Below, one piece after another: positions 9,280 to 18,050 of a stretch of 64,000 nucleotides of DNA. Under the pieces are notes generated by a model. That model saw only the letters and a program-made list of their open reading frames with translations. It did not search any database and was not told the origin of the DNA. Source of the stretch: Hydrogenimonas sp. SS33 (GTDB lineage: Bacteria; Campylobacterota; Campylobacteria; Campylobacterales; Hydrogenimonadaceae); NCBI RefSeq assembly GCF_040436365.1, contig NZ_AP026369.1:1241501-1305500 (forward strand), written 5' to 3'. Within the stretch, counting starts at the first letter, position 1. Every line of letters begins with the position of its first letter. The translations under genes were made by a program, and so were the position numbers.

Positions 9280-10342
9280 CCGACCGCCGCGCATCGTACT
9301 TTTCAACATGACCCTCTCCGGAGGGGCGGGAAACTACATCGTCACGTTGGCGAACGCCCTGGCCAAAGAGGGTGCCCAAACCCATATCGTCATCTACAAA
9401 GATGCCGTCGATTATCCGATCCCCGAAGGGGTCCGCTTCCATAGGCTCGTACCCGAAAACAGGGGCGATCTCAAACGGCAGCTGCAAAACCTGCTGAAAT
9501 CTCTGCAGCCGGTCGACCTGATTCTCTCCAACTCCACACCGTCGAACAAAATCCTCTCTGCACTCCATCTTCCCAATGCGATGCACGTGGTCCACAGTGC
9601 GGAGACCAAAACCTACCGCGGCCTCTTCGCTCCCCTCAAAGCGTGGTGGCGCCGTCGCACCTATCGGAAACTCTACTCCAAAAAACACCTCGTCACCGTT
9701 TCCAAAGGGTTGGAAACCTACATCGTCGACACCCTCGGCGCCCGTCCCCTCTCCATCCGCACCCTCTACAACCCTTTCGATTTCGAAATGATCCGCCGAC
9801 AGGCCGAAATGCCCGATCCCGAAATTCCCGACGAACCCTACATTATTCATGTCGGCCGGCTGGATATGAGAAGCAAACGACACGACATCCTTTTAGAAGC
9901 CTTTAAAAGAGCCGATATTCCGCATAAACTGGTTATCGTCGGAGAGGGAAAAGATCGTGAAAAGATCGAAAAGATCATCCATTCACTGAAGCTGGAAGAA
10001 CGGGTCATCATGACAGGATTTAAAGCCAATCCCTATTCGTGGATTCGCCATGCCGACCTGCTGGTCCTTTCTTCCGATTTTGAAGGATTTCCCAGAACAC
10101 TTGTCGAAGCAGCCATTATCGGCACCCCCATTGTCAGTACCGATTGCCCGACAGGTCCAAATGAACTATTACGTGATGAATTGTCGGCATATTTGACACC
10201 GGTGGGCAATTCGAAAGCCCTGGCAGAAACCATTGAAAGGGCGTTCTACCATTATCCCACTTTTAAAAAAGCGGAACTTTCCCGTTTTGGCCAGCATCAA
10301 ATCGTTTCACATATTCTTAGCTTTGCCAAGGATCTGTCTTGA
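9254..10342 (+). CDS. GT4-family glycosyltransferase
   Basis: This 362-aa GT-B enzyme starts at ATG 9254, inside the end of the YejM-like gene, with GGAGG at good spacing. It opens with RIVLFNMTLSGGAGNYI, the acceptor-side glycine loop. Later it has HVGRLDMRSKRHDILLEAF and the donor motif DFEGFPRTLVEAAIIGTPIV. The ending SFAKDLS abuts the O-antigen ligase start. Base composition drifts toward AT from about 9.9 kb into the next gene. It probably makes the outer core that accepts O-antigen. Specificity is unknown. Confidence 0.85.
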   Translation: MKTEPLSDNRPPRIVLFNMTLSGGAGNYIVTLANALAKEGAQTHIVIYKDAVDYPIPEGVRFHRLVPENRGDLKRQLQNLLKSLQPVDLILSNSTPSNKILSALHLPNAMHVVHSAETKTYRGLFAPLKAWWRRRTYRKLYSKKHLVTVSKGLETYIVDTLGARPLSIRTLYNPFDFEMIRRQAEMPDPEIPDEPYIIHVGRLDMRSKRHDILLEAFKRADIPHKLVIVGEGKDREKIEKIIHSLKLEERVIMTGFKANPYSWIRHADLLVLSSDFEGFPRTLVEAAIIGTPIVSTDCPTGPNELLRDELSAYLTPVGNSKALAETIERAFYHYPTFKKAELSRFGQHQIVSHILSFAKDLS

Positions 10343-11583
10343 CAAGTTCTCTGAATACACACTTTACAAATCAGATCATATCTTTTGCTTTAAATCTCTC
10401 CTTTGTTTTATATGCCGCACTGTTACCTTTCTCCTATGCGTTCAGTATTCATACCGGTCCAATTTTCCTGCTTCTCTTATGGCTGGCAGAAGGCAATATG
10501 CGAAAAAAAAAGAAAATCCTTCTGCGCAACAAGGCAATTCTCTTTTTTTTACTTTTTTTTATTGTCCATATTTGCTCTTTGTTGTGGAGCCACCATTTTC
10601 ATACCGCTTTGCATACGCTGAAATTCTATTTTACAATCTTGGTCATTATTTCCATACTGTATACATCTCTCCAACGATCGTTCATCCCCTATATCCTCAT
10701 CGCTTTTCTTCTTTCCATGTTTGTCAGTGAAGTGCTTCTTTACGGTGTCTTCTTTGAATGGTGGCATTTCAAAAATGCATCCAGTGCCAATCCCTCCCCA
10801 ATCATGCACCATATTTTTTACAGCATTTTTGTCGCTGTGACCATCCTGCTGCTTCTTTGGCAGATTTTCAATCCTAAAATATCCTACAAAATCAAAATCT
10901 TGGAACTCTTTTTCCTCATCTCTACAACAACCAACCTCTTTCTTAACGGTGGACGCACAGGCCAACTCGGTTTCATCTTTGCCCTATTCGTTTTCACGAT
11001 CAATCTATTTGGCTTTAAGAAAAAATATCTCCTGGCAACATCAGCAATATTGGCAATCCTTTTTATATCGGGTTATAGATTGTCCCCCGTTTTTCATGCC
11101 AAAGTGCATCAGGGGGTTTCAGATATTCAAAAGATGATGCACGGTGATCTAAACACATCATGGGGACTCAGGGTAGCCATGAAAAAAGTGGGGTTTCAAA
11201 TCGTTAAAGATCATCCACTGCTTGGTGTCGGAGTCGGAGACGTTCTTGCGACATTTCAATCCTACCTCCAAAAATCAAAAGAAAAAAAGTATGCTTTTTT
11301 GTTTACCGTCAACCATGTTCACGACCAATGGCTACAAATTCTTCTACAAACCGGCATCATCGGACTCGCCTTTTTCATCCTCTTCCTTCTACATCTTTTC
11401 AAAATACCCTTTGATGACCCTCTGACAAAAGCCACCTTTCACGCGATACTCACCATATTCATCGTTGCATTTTTCACCGATGTACCGTTGAGAAATTTTA
11501 CGGCGGCACTTTTCGGTTTTATCATCGGCTTCTTTCTCGCCATAAGCCGCCTGCACACACATCCTGAGGAAGTCAAACTATGA
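10339..11583 (+). CDS. waaL: O-antigen ligase (WaaL) family membrane protein
   Basis: This 414-aa protein with about 11-12 hydrophobic segments starts at TTG 10339, overlapping the previous stop. The long periplasmic loop near residues 250-330 contains GLRVAMKKVGFQIVKDHPLLGVGVGDV and VNHVHDQWLQILLQTGI, the Wzy_C pattern with the conserved loop His and Arg. Its position at the end of the core operon, apart from the Wzx/Wzy locus at 26-33 kb, argues for ligase rather than polymerase. It would join undecaprenyl-linked O-antigen to lipid A-core in the periplasm. The gene is more AT-rich than its neighbours. Confidence 0.75.
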   Translation: MTSSLNTHFTNQIISFALNLSFVLYAALLPFSYAFSIHTGPIFLLLLWLAEGNMRKKKKILLRNKAILFFLLFFIVHICSLLWSHHFHTALHTLKFYFTILVIISILYTSLQRSFIPYILIAFLLSMFVSEVLLYGVFFEWWHFKNASSANPSPIMHHIFYSIFVAVTILLLLWQIFNPKISYKIKILELFFLISTTTNLFLNGGRTGQLGFIFALFVFTINLFGFKKKYLLATSAILAILFISGYRLSPVFHAKVHQGVSDIQKMMHGDLNTSWGLRVAMKKVGFQIVKDHPLLGVGVGDVLATFQSYLQKSKEKKYAFLFTVNHVHDQWLQILLQTGIIGLAFFILFLLHLFKIPFDDPLTKATFHAILTIFIVAFFTDVPLRNFTAALFGFIIGFFLAISRLHTHPEEVKL

Positions 11584-12335
11584 AAAAACTATTACGCATC
11601 GGCATTTTCGACAGCGGCGCCGGCGGGCTGACCGTCGTCAAGAGTATTCTGGAGCATCGTTTTTTCGATGAAATCGTCTACTACGGCGATACGGCGCGGG
11701 TCCCCTACGGCACCAAGGATCCGGCGACGATCACCCGTTATGCCCTGGAAGCGCTGGAGTTTTTCAAAAATTTCGACCTCGACCTGCTGGTAACCGCCTG
11801 CAACTCCGTCAGCGCCCATGCTCTTCCCGAAATGCGGGCCAATGCCGATTTTCCCGTCTACGGCGTCATCGACCCCGGCATCAGGGCGCTGCGAAACAGC
11901 GGGCTCGACCCCTCCGCCCGCATTCTCATTCTCGGAACCCGCGCCACGGTGCAAAGCGGCCGCTATCAGCAGGGTATCGAAGCCGCCGGCTACAGCAACA
12001 TCGAAGCGGTCTCTCCCTCGCTTTTCGTTCCCGTCGTCGAAGAGGGTCTCTTCGAAGGGCCGGTGCTGAAAAGCGTCATGGAGCACTATTTCAAAGATAT
12101 CGAAACACCCGATGCCGTCATTCTCGGCTGCACCCACTTCCCCCTCATCGCCGACGCCATTCGCGACTACTTCCCCAACGCCCCCCTCATGATCCATTCG
12201 GGAGAGGCGATCGCAGAGCATCTGCAGGAAGAGGGCTATACGCCTCACCGGGTCGAAAAGAGCGATCTGAAAATCTTTGCCTCGGAAAATCCCGACAATC
12301 TCAAAGCTATCGCCAAAAAATGGCTGCAGCAATGA
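11580..12335 (+). CDS. murI: Glutamate racemase
   Basis: This 251-aa enzyme makes D-glutamate for peptidoglycan in the cytoplasm. IGIFDSGAGGLTVV at residues 7-20 supplies the N-terminal Asp/Ser. The two catalytic cysteines are in VTACNSVSAHALPE (residues about 63-76) and ILGCTHFPLIAD (about 181-192). ATG 11580 overlaps the waaL stop. The C-terminus overlaps the waaF start. It is a housekeeping gene carried in the core operon, so its expression is probably tied to envelope synthesis. Confidence 0.95.
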   Translation: MKKLLRIGIFDSGAGGLTVVKSILEHRFFDEIVYYGDTARVPYGTKDPATITRYALEALEFFKNFDLDLLVTACNSVSAHALPEMRANADFPVYGVIDPGIRALRNSGLDPSARILILGTRATVQSGRYQQGIEAAGYSNIEAVSPSLFVPVVEEGLFEGPVLKSVMEHYFKDIETPDAVILGCTHFPLIADAIRDYFPNAPLMIHSGEAIAEHLQEEGYTPHRVEKSDLKIFASENPDNLKAIAKKWLQQ

Positions 12336-13312
12336 AGATTCTCATAGAACTTCCCACATGGCTTGGGGATGCCGTCATGACCACCCCGGCACTGGAAAAT
12401 CTCTATGGCGCCTACCCCCAGGCCCACATCACCCTGGTCGGCTCCTACGTCGCCACCGAAGCGCTCAAGGCCCATCCGCGTGTCGGGCGGGTCATCGTCG
12501 ACAAAACAAAATTCGGCGGTTTCCGCCCCTTCAATATCTACCGGCTCGCCAAAGAGATCGGAGCCCACGACCTGGCCCTGAGCTTCCGCAGCCACCTTGG
12601 CTCGAAACTCCTGCTCAGCCTCACCGGTTCACAAAAAATCTATCAATACAAAAAATCTACCCACAACCCGCTACCCGCTACCCACTCGGCTCCTTCGGGA
12701 GCCTTTCACCAGGTCCAACGCTACCAGGCCTTCATCGACACCGTCACAGGGCGGCAGGACACCCCCGGCCCCCTTCGCCTCGACTGGCCGAAAAGAGGAT
12801 ACGAAAAACCGACACTGGGCATCAACCCGGGCGCCACCTACGGCAGCGCCAAACGCTGGTATCCCGACAAATTCGCCGAAGTGGCGGCCGCTCTGTCAAA
12901 GCGCTTCGATATCGTCATCTTCGGCGGCCCCGGCGAAACGGATATCGCCAAAGACATCGAAGCGGCCCTGGCCGAAAAAGGGGTGGAAAATGTGGTGAAC
13001 ATGGCAGGCAAAACGACCATCCCGGAACTCTGCGGCGCCATCGGGGGGCTTTCGCTCTTCATTACCGGCGACAGCGGCCCCATGCACATTGCTGCCGCCT
13101 ACCAGGTCCCCACCGTCGCCCTCTTCGGGCCGACAAAGTACAAAGAGACCTCCCAATGGATGAACCCGCGAAGCGCCATCGTCCGCCGCGACATGGCATG
13201 CGCCCCCTGCATGAAGCGCACCTGCCCCCTCAGGCACCACGCCTGCATGAAAGAGATCACCCCGCAAGAGGTCGTGGAGGCGGCCTATACTCTGCTTAAA
13301 AACGGCAGATAA
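12332..13312 (+). CDS. waaF: LPS heptosyltransferase II (WaaF)
   Basis: This 326-aa GT9 enzyme adds the second core heptose from ADP-heptose. ATG 12332 (MKILIELPTWLGDAVM) overlaps the murI stop as ATGA and matches the family N-terminus better than the in-frame ATG 12320. Signatures are NPGATYGSAKRWYPD near residue 168 and FITGDSGPMHIAAAY near residue 245. Residues 109-118 are encoded by a 7-bp-period array (12658-12685) followed by a GGCTCC/GGAGCC hairpin. This gives a low-complexity Pro/His/Ser-rich loop not expected in WaaF. The catalytic motifs are intact, so the enzyme is probably functional. Confidence 0.93.
   Translation: MKILIELPTWLGDAVMTTPALENLYGAYPQAHITLVGSYVATEALKAHPRVGRVIVDKTKFGGFRPFNIYRLAKEIGAHDLALSFRSHLGSKLLLSLTGSQKIYQYKKSTHNPLPATHSAPSGAFHQVQRYQAFIDTVTGRQDTPGPLRLDWPKRGYEKPTLGINPGATYGSAKRWYPDKFAEVAAALSKRFDIVIFGGPGETDIAKDIEAALAEKGVENVVNMAGKTTIPELCGAIGGLSLFITGDSGPMHIAAAYQVPTVALFGPTKYKETSQWMNPRSAIVRRDMACAPCMKRTCPLRHHACMKEITPQEVVEAAYTLLKNGR
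12658..12685. repeat. Heptad tandem array inside waaF (4 units)
   Basis: Four contiguous 7-mers are variants of TACCCGC (TACCCAC, AACCCGC, TACCCGC, TACCCAC). They are read in frame as part of waaF. A perfect 6-bp hairpin with a TTCG loop follows at 12688-12703. Confidence 0.85.
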
Positions 13313-13375
13313 CTCCCAAAGCGCCCGCCAAAGCACGCAATCAACAGCGACGTGTTCAAAGAGTCAACGGCGAAT

Positions 13376-13942
13376 TCACCGGTACTCGTTATCTACCAAT
13401 TGGCACAAAATATGGCCAATGAGAATGTGCATCTCCTGAATTCGTGCCGTGTCGTCGGAGGGGACGATGATGTTGAGGTCGCACACATCGTTCATTTTGC
13501 CGCCCCCCTTGCCGCTGAGGCCGATGGTTTTGCATCCCATCTCGGCCGCCGTCTCCAGGGCGTAGATGACATTGGTACTGTTGCCGCTGGTGGAGATGCC
13601 GACAAGCACATCCCCCTCTTTCGCCAGTGCCGCCACCTGCCTTGCAAACACCTGCTCGTAGCCATAATCGTTGCCGATGGCGGTCAGGGCCGACGTGTCG
13701 GTCGTCAGGGCGATGCCCGGCAGGGGATGGCGTTCGATCTTGTAGCGCCCCGTCAGCTCCGCCGCGATATGCTGGGCGTCCGCCGCGCTGCCGCCGTTGC
13801 CGCAGAGCAGCACCTTGTTTCCCCGCTCCAGCGCCTCGGTGACGATGACGCCGGCGGTATAGATGAAATGCTGCAACCCGGCGACCGTATCTTCCAGCAC
13901 TCTTCGGTGGGCTTCCAGCTCTTTTTCGATGACTGTCAACAT
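13376..13942 (-). CDS. gmhA: Phosphoheptose isomerase (GmhA)
   Basis: This 188-aa SIS-domain enzyme converts sedoheptulose 7-phosphate to D-glycero-D-manno-heptose 7-phosphate, the first step toward ADP-heptose. [21 protein letters not shown] (residues about 45-65) holds the substrate loop and metal/His ligands. [10 protein letters not shown] and the late [13 protein letters not shown] helix complete the family pattern. The start overlaps the hldE stop by 7 bp, so the two are co-translated. It is convergent with waaF across a 63-bp gap without a clear terminator. Confidence 0.95.
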   Translation of the reverse strand: MLTVIEKELEAHRRVLEDTVAGLQHFIYTAGVIVTEALERGNKVLLCGNGGSAADAQHIAAELTGRYKIERHPLPGIALTTDTSALTAIGNDYGYEQVFARQVAALAKEGDVLVGISTSGNSTNVIYALETAAEMGCKTIGLSGKGGGKMNDVCDLNIIVPSDDTARIQEMHILIGHILCQLVDNEYR

Positions 13943-15366
13943 CTTTTGCCTTTCATTTTCTCGATCGTTTTGGTGGTGCTGCGACCTTCCACGAAATCGA
14001 CCAGCCGCACCTCTTTGGCGATATCGCTGCCGACGACCTCCCTGCCCTCGTAGTCACCGCCTTTGACGAGAATGTCCGGCTGCACGGTTTTGATGAGTTC
14101 GTAAGGGGTATCTTCCTCGAAAATCGTCACATAATCCACCGCATCCAGTGCCGCCAGCAGGTAGGCCCGGTCAAATTCGGGATTGACGGGGCGTTCGGCC
14201 CCTTTGAGGCGGCGGACCGAATCGTCGGAATTGACCCCGACGATCAGGACATCCCCGAAACGCTTCGCCTTTTCCAGATACTTCACGTGCCCCAGGTGCA
14301 GAATGTCGAAACAGCCGTTGGTGAAGACGATGGTTTTGCCCTCGTTTCGCAGCCTCTTGACACTTTTGGCCAGGGCTTCGCGGCTTTTGATGCGGTGTTC
14401 GGTCGTCGATTCGTGCAGCGCCTTTTCGTAGGCGACAATCTCGTCCCACGTCGCCGTGGCACTGCCCAGCTTGCCTACGACCACCGCCGCGGCCGCATTG
14501 GCCACCCGGGCCGCCTCGTCGATATCCCCGCCGCAGGCCAGCACGTAACCGAGCGTTGAAAGGACCGTATCGCCCGCACCCGTGACGTCGTAAACCTCCT
14601 GTGCCACCGTGGGAATGGTGCGCATCGTCTCATCGAAAATCGCCATCCCCTCCTCGGAAAGCGTGATCATCGCAACATCAAGCCCAAGTTCGTTTTTCAG
14701 CCTGAACCCCGCCTCTTTCAAACTCGCTTCATCGACGATATCGATGCCCGTCGCTTCGCCTGCCTCCTTCTTGTTGGGCGTCACCAGCGTCGCGCCCCTG
14801 TATTTGGAGTAGTCCCGCCCTTTGGGGTCAACCAGCACTTTCACCTTCGCCTTGCGGGCCATGGCGATGATCTCCTGCGTCAGCCGGTCACTGAGGACCC
14901 CTTTTCCGTAGTCTGAGAGCAGAATGATGTCGGTCATAAAAAGCTGCTTTCGCACTGAAGCGAGAATCTTCTCCTCCGTCTCATGTGCGATGGGCTGGCG
15001 CGTCTCGCTGTCGAAACGCACCACCTGCTGATGGGACGCGATGACCCGGCTCTTCCTGGTCGTTTTGCGTTCCGGCTCGCTCACCAGCGCATCGGTTTTC
15101 ACCCCAAGGGATTTGAGCATCAACGCAAGCCGCCGGCCGTTCTCGTCGCTTCCGATGGCCGACGCCACACTCACCCTCGCCCCCAGCGCCACCAGGTTGT
15201 TGACCACATTCCCCGCACCGCCGAGCACTTCACTCTCATCCCGCACATCGATGACCGGCACAGGCGCTTCGGGAGAGATCCGCTCCGTATGCCCCCAAAG
15301 ATAATGGTCGAGCATCAGGTCGCCGATGACGAGAATAGACGGAGAACAGGCAGCGTATTTACGCAT
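13936..15366 (-). CDS. hldE: Bifunctional heptose 7-phosphate kinase / heptose 1-phosphate adenylyltransferase
   Basis: This 476-aa fusion has an N-terminal ribokinase-like kinase (residues about 1-315; substrate [20 protein letters not shown], catalytic GAGDT near 265) and a C-terminal cytidylyltransferase-fold domain (about 340-476; [16 protein letters not shown], including the HxGH nucleotide site). ATG 15366 is chosen over ATG 15372 because AAGGA sits 5 bp upstream of the former and abuts the latter. Its start overlaps the stop of the four-helix-bundle gene by 8 bp. In C. jejuni, hldE normally follows hldD directly. Confidence 0.95.
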   Translation of the reverse strand: MRKYAACSPSILVIGDLMLDHYLWGHTERISPEAPVPVIDVRDESEVLGGAGNVVNNLVALGARVSVASAIGSDENGRRLALMLKSLGVKTDALVSEPERKTTRKSRVIASHQQVVRFDSETRQPIAHETEEKILASVRKQLFMTDIILLSDYGKGVLSDRLTQEIIAMARKAKVKVLVDPKGRDYSKYRGATLVTPNKKEAGEATGIDIVDEASLKEAGFRLKNELGLDVAMITLSEEGMAIFDETMRTIPTVAQEVYDVTGAGDTVLSTLGYVLACGGDIDEAARVANAAAAVVVGKLGSATATWDEIVAYEKALHESTTEHRIKSREALAKSVKRLRNEGKTIVFTNGCFDILHLGHVKYLEKAKRFGDVLIVGVNSDDSVRRLKGAERPVNPEFDRAYLLAALDAVDYVTIFEEDTPYELIKTVQPDILVKGGDYEGREVVGSDIAKEVRLVDFVEGRSTTKTIEKMKGKRC

Positions 15367-15757
15367 GAACATCCTTTTTGGTTGCGTCGTTGGTCGTTGG
15401 TCGCTGGTCGCTGGTTTTTTTCTCCAAAGATCGTCTCAACCCATTGATCATGCGACTTATGCTTTCAAGTTCCTGAATCCACTCTTTTCCCTTTTTCATC
15501 TCTATATAATCAATTTTCATGCCAATATAGATTTGGGTTTTCAGTTCCGCTGCGGAACCTAGGGCAATATCAAGAAACCGCCAACTCTCTTTGTCTGAAT
15601 TCCTCTCTAACCCTTCCGCAATATTGCTGGGAATGGAGAGCCCGGAACGCGTAATCTGATCTTTAAATCCAAAATCTTTTGATTCCCGAAATGCCACATA
15701 AATGTCGGCGCTCAAAGCAGCCGACTTTTTCCAAACATCCAAAGATTCACACTTCAT
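15359..15757 (-). CDS. Four-helix-bundle protein (23S IVP/S23 family)
   Basis: This 132-aa protein starts at ATG 15757 (MKCESLDVWKKSAALSADIY), with GGAGAG just upstream. Motifs KDQITRSGLSIPSNIAEGLE and RFLDIALGSAAELKTQI are the core of the four-helix-bundle family first seen in 23S rRNA intervening sequences and related to Avd of diversity-generating retroelements. No enzymatic function is known. The gene interrupts hldE-hldD and is flanked by inverted 7-bp arrays (15389-15416 and 15814-15862). The left array encodes its hydrophilic C-terminal tail. It is more AT-rich than its neighbours, suggesting insertion. Confidence 0.88.
   Translation of the reverse strand: MKCESLDVWKKSAALSADIYVAFRESKDFGFKDQITRSGLSIPSNIAEGLERNSDKESWRFLDIALGSAAELKTQIYIGMKIDYIEMKKGKEWIQELESISRMINGLRRSLEKKTSDQRPTTNDATKKDVHA
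15389..15416. repeat. Heptad array at 3' end of the four-helix-bundle gene
   Basis: Four tandem units on the + strand (GTTGGTC twice, then GCTGGTC and GCTGGTT) are preceded by a decayed partial copy from 15381. The array lies in the C-terminal codons of the four-helix-bundle gene. Its unit is the reverse complement of the array on the gene's other side. Confidence 0.85.
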
Positions 15758-15813
15758 CCGTCTCTCCAACACCAAAACAGTAAATGAACCATCTCAAAAG
15801 CGGCAAAGCCGCA

Positions 15814-15862
15814 CCAACGACCAACGACCAACGACCAACGACTAACGACTAACGACTACTAA
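15814..15862. repeat. Heptad array upstream of the four-helix-bundle gene, containing the hldD stop
   Basis: About seven tandem 7-mers (CCAACGA four times, CTAACGA twice, then a decayed unit) form the inverted mate of the array at 15389. The hldD stop codon (15849-15851, minus strand) lies inside it, so the array supplies the last residues of HldD (VSSR). Confidence 0.88.
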
Positions 15863-16844
15863 CTTCCTCTTCATAAAGTCGGACAATCTCCGGCAGATAA
15901 CGCCGGATCCCCTCCTCCAGCGTCACTTCCGGCTCGTAGCCGAGAAACTCTCTCGTGGGTTCGATGTCGGCCTGGGTGAAGAACTGGTACTGGCCGATGT
16001 AGGGGTTGGGGATGTATTCGCAGGGCAGGTCGGTTCCCAGCTGTGCCTGGAGGGTGTCGACGATATCCTGGAAACTCCGGGCTTTGCCGGTGCCGACGTT
16101 GTAGACGCCGCTGCGTTTGGGGGCACACGCCTTGACGTTGGCCTGGATGACGTCGTCGATGTAGATGAAATCGCGCAGAATCTTGTCGCTCCCTTCGAAA
16201 AGCCGGGGGCGTTTTCCCGCCAGAATCTGGTGCCCGAACTGCAGCACCATGGAGGCGGTCTTGTTCTTGTAGAACTCCCTCGGGCCGTAGACGTTGAAAT
16301 AGCGCAGTCCCACGATGGGCAGGTCGCTCTTTTTCATCCACCCGTAAGCCAGGTGGTCCATCGCCAGTTTGCTGAAGCCGTAGATGTTGGCAGGCTCCTC
16401 CCTGCCCACGGTCTGGGGGGCGGGGGCGTTGCCGTAGGTGGCACCGGAGCTGGCATAGACCATCGCCGCCCCCATCTCCTTCGCCATTTTCAGCAGATCC
16501 TTGAAGGCGTTGAGGTTGGTATCCATCATGATCTTCTGGTCGTACACCGTCGTGTCGCTGATGGCCGCTTCATGAAAGATGTAGTCGAAGCGGAAATCCC
16601 TCAACCGCTGCAGATCTTCCCTCTTCGTGATGTCGCCGGCGATGATCTCGCCCCTGAAGCCCATCAGGTTTTTGTAGTGGCCGAAACTCCTGAGATTGCC
16701 GTTGGCGAAGGTCTCCCCCGTCCTGAAAAGATCGAACACCACCACCTTCGCATCGGGAAAATTCTCCTGAAAATAAAAGGCCAGGTTGGAGCCTATGAAA
16801 CCGGCCCCACCGGTAATGAGAATCGTTTTGTTGTTGAAATCCAT
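15849..16844 (-). CDS. hldD: ADP-L-glycero-D-manno-heptose 6-epimerase
   Basis: This 331-aa extended SDR epimerises ADP-D,D-heptose to ADP-L,D-heptose, the donor for WaaC and WaaF. The NADP site TILITGGAGFIGSNLAFYF is at the N-terminus. The catalytic Ser and Y-x3-K are in YASSGATYG and NIYGFSKLAMD. ATG 16844 is preferred over 16850 because of AAAGGA spacing. The C-terminal codons and the stop come from a heptad array, so the natural terminus has probably been replaced by a few residues. The active site is intact. Confidence 0.95.
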   Translation of the reverse strand: MDFNNKTILITGGAGFIGSNLAFYFQENFPDAKVVVFDLFRTGETFANGNLRSFGHYKNLMGFRGEIIAGDITKREDLQRLRDFRFDYIFHEAAISDTTVYDQKIMMDTNLNAFKDLLKMAKEMGAAMVYASSGATYGNAPAPQTVGREEPANIYGFSKLAMDHLAYGWMKKSDLPIVGLRYFNVYGPREFYKNKTASMVLQFGHQILAGKRPRLFEGSDKILRDFIYIDDVIQANVKACAPKRSGVYNVGTGKARSFQDIVDTLQAQLGTDLPCEYIPNPYIGQYQFFTQADIEPTREFLGYEPEVTLEEGIRRYLPEIVRLYEEEVSSR

Positions 16845-16918
16845 GATCATCCTTTAATCAACTTCCGAATTTTTTGAAATTTTTTTCGACCGATTACAAC
16901 CGTTCAAGAGCATACGTT

Positions 16919-17260
16919 TTATTGGGCATAGAGGATTTTGCCTTTACTGAATATTTCCTCGTAAAACTGATCTCCTATTTTTTCAAGACGTATCTTTGCG
17001 TTCTCTTCATTGTCCACAAGCAGATCGATCCCGATTTTATATTTTCTCTGCATGGGAATCAGCTTTTTTTCTATTTTCCGACGGTAGTGCTGTATCTGTC
17101 GAGGCGGCAACTCCTTTTTCAATATAAAAATATCCGCATCACTCTCTTCGTCGGCACGGCCGGAAGCATAACTGCCGAAAAGAATGATCTTATCTACATC
17201 GAAAGTTTTGATACATTCGAGCGCTTCATCCAAAAATTTTTCGAACGCTTCGCGGTTCAT
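16919..17260 (-). CDS. Orphan MNT-type nucleotidyltransferase
   Basis: This 113-aa minimal nucleotidyltransferase has the pol-beta motif LFGSYASGRADEESDADIFI (GS-x9-D-x-D) near residues 27-46 and a further acidic IGIDLLVD near residue 80. Such proteins are usually the MntA-like half of HEPN/MNT toxin-antitoxin pairs, where they AMPylate the HEPN toxin. No HEPN gene is adjacent. A MITE lies 30 bp upstream, so the partner may have been lost. RBS GAGGGA precedes ATG 17260. Confidence 0.75.
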   Translation of the reverse strand: MNREAFEKFLDEALECIKTFDVDKIILFGSYASGRADEESDADIFILKKELPPRQIQHYRRKIEKKLIPMQRKYKIGIDLLVDNEENAKIRLEKIGDQFYEEIFSKGKILYAQ

Positions 17261-17290
17261 TGTCCCTCATCCGTATTTGAATTCTTTTCA

Positions 17291-17558
17291 GGGCACCTCT
17301 AAAAACCCATGTCCGTCATAGCTTTGCAAGCTTTTATGCAGACAAGGCGCCGCGACGCAGGACTGGCCAAAGCCAATTCAAGAAGCGGCAACGCAGTATG
17401 CATGAAAGCTCGCATAGCCCGAAGGGAAGGCAAAGTGAGCATCGTCTTCCGCAAAAGCTCTCCTCGAGTTTCCTTCGGGTAGCCCAACGCCCGCCTTACT
17501 ACGAAATCCGACGCTCTCTTTGCCTTCTATGGCTGGGCATGGGTTTTTAGAGGTGCCC
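17291..17558. mobile_element. MITE-like element, family 3 (268 bp)
   Basis: The perfect terminal inverted repeats begin GGGCACCTCTAAAAACCCAT. Both sides are flanked by the direct repeat TTCA (17287-17290 and 17559-17562). There is no transposase gene. The 4-bp duplication and these ends would fit IS5-type mobilisation in trans, which is inference. The right end supplies the final residues and stop codon of gmhB. Internally there is a CCCGAAGG/CCTTCGGG inverted repeat. Confidence 0.85.
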
Positions 17559-18050
17559 TTCAATTATATCATGAACGATCGGGCCGTTTTTCTCCACCAG
17601 AAGCGTATGCCCCACACCGGCACGTTTCGCCGCTTCGATGTCACTCTCCTTGTCGCCGATCATCCACGATCGGGCCATATCGATATCAAATCGCTTCTGC
17701 GCCGCCAGAAACATTCCGGGCATCGGTTTGCGGCAGTCGCATCCCGCCTCCGGCGTGTGGGGACAGTAAAACACCTGTTCACGTTTGATGTCGATGCCGG
17801 CTTCCTGCATCTTCTCAAGCATCCAGGCCGTCAGCTTTTCGAAATCCTCTTCACGGTAATACCCCCGCCCGATCCCCGACTGGTTGGTAACGACAATGGG
17901 CAGATACCCTTTTTGCTGCATGGTGCGTATCCACGGCAGAATGCCTTCGACAAACACGAAATCTTCGATACGGTGCGTATAGCCGTGGTCGATATTGATG
18001 ACACCGTCACGATCCAGGAAAAGGGCTTTTACCTTCGCTCTATCAGCCAT
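17547..18050 (-). CDS. gmhB: D,D-heptose 1,7-bisphosphate phosphatase (GmhB)
   Basis: This 167-aa HAD phosphatase makes heptose 1-phosphate for HldE. The catalytic loop LFLDRDGVINID lies at residues about 10-21. The structural zinc site CPHTPEAGCDC is at about 96-106. WMIGDKESDIEAA is motif IV. ATG 18050 matches the family N-terminus; an in-frame upstream ATG at 18086 lies within the microprotein gene. The C-terminus (GHL, then TAA) is encoded by the terminal repeat of the inserted MITE, so the native last residues were replaced. The core enzyme looks intact. Confidence 0.92.
   Translation of the reverse strand: MADRAKVKALFLDRDGVINIDHGYTHRIEDFVFVEGILPWIRTMQQKGYLPIVVTNQSGIGRGYYREEDFEKLTAWMLEKMQEAGIDIKREQVFYCPHTPEAGCDCRKPMPGMFLAAQKRFDIDMARSWMIGDKESDIEAAKRAGVGHTLLVEKNGPIVHDIIEGHL

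Noticed and set aside
10233-10730. Frame overlapping the GT4 and waaL genes
   Set aside because: Out of frame with two well-supported genes. The waaL membrane protein explains this stretch.
15389-15862. CRISPR array
   Set aside because: Repeats are 7 bp, contiguous and without spacers, and there are no cas genes nearby.
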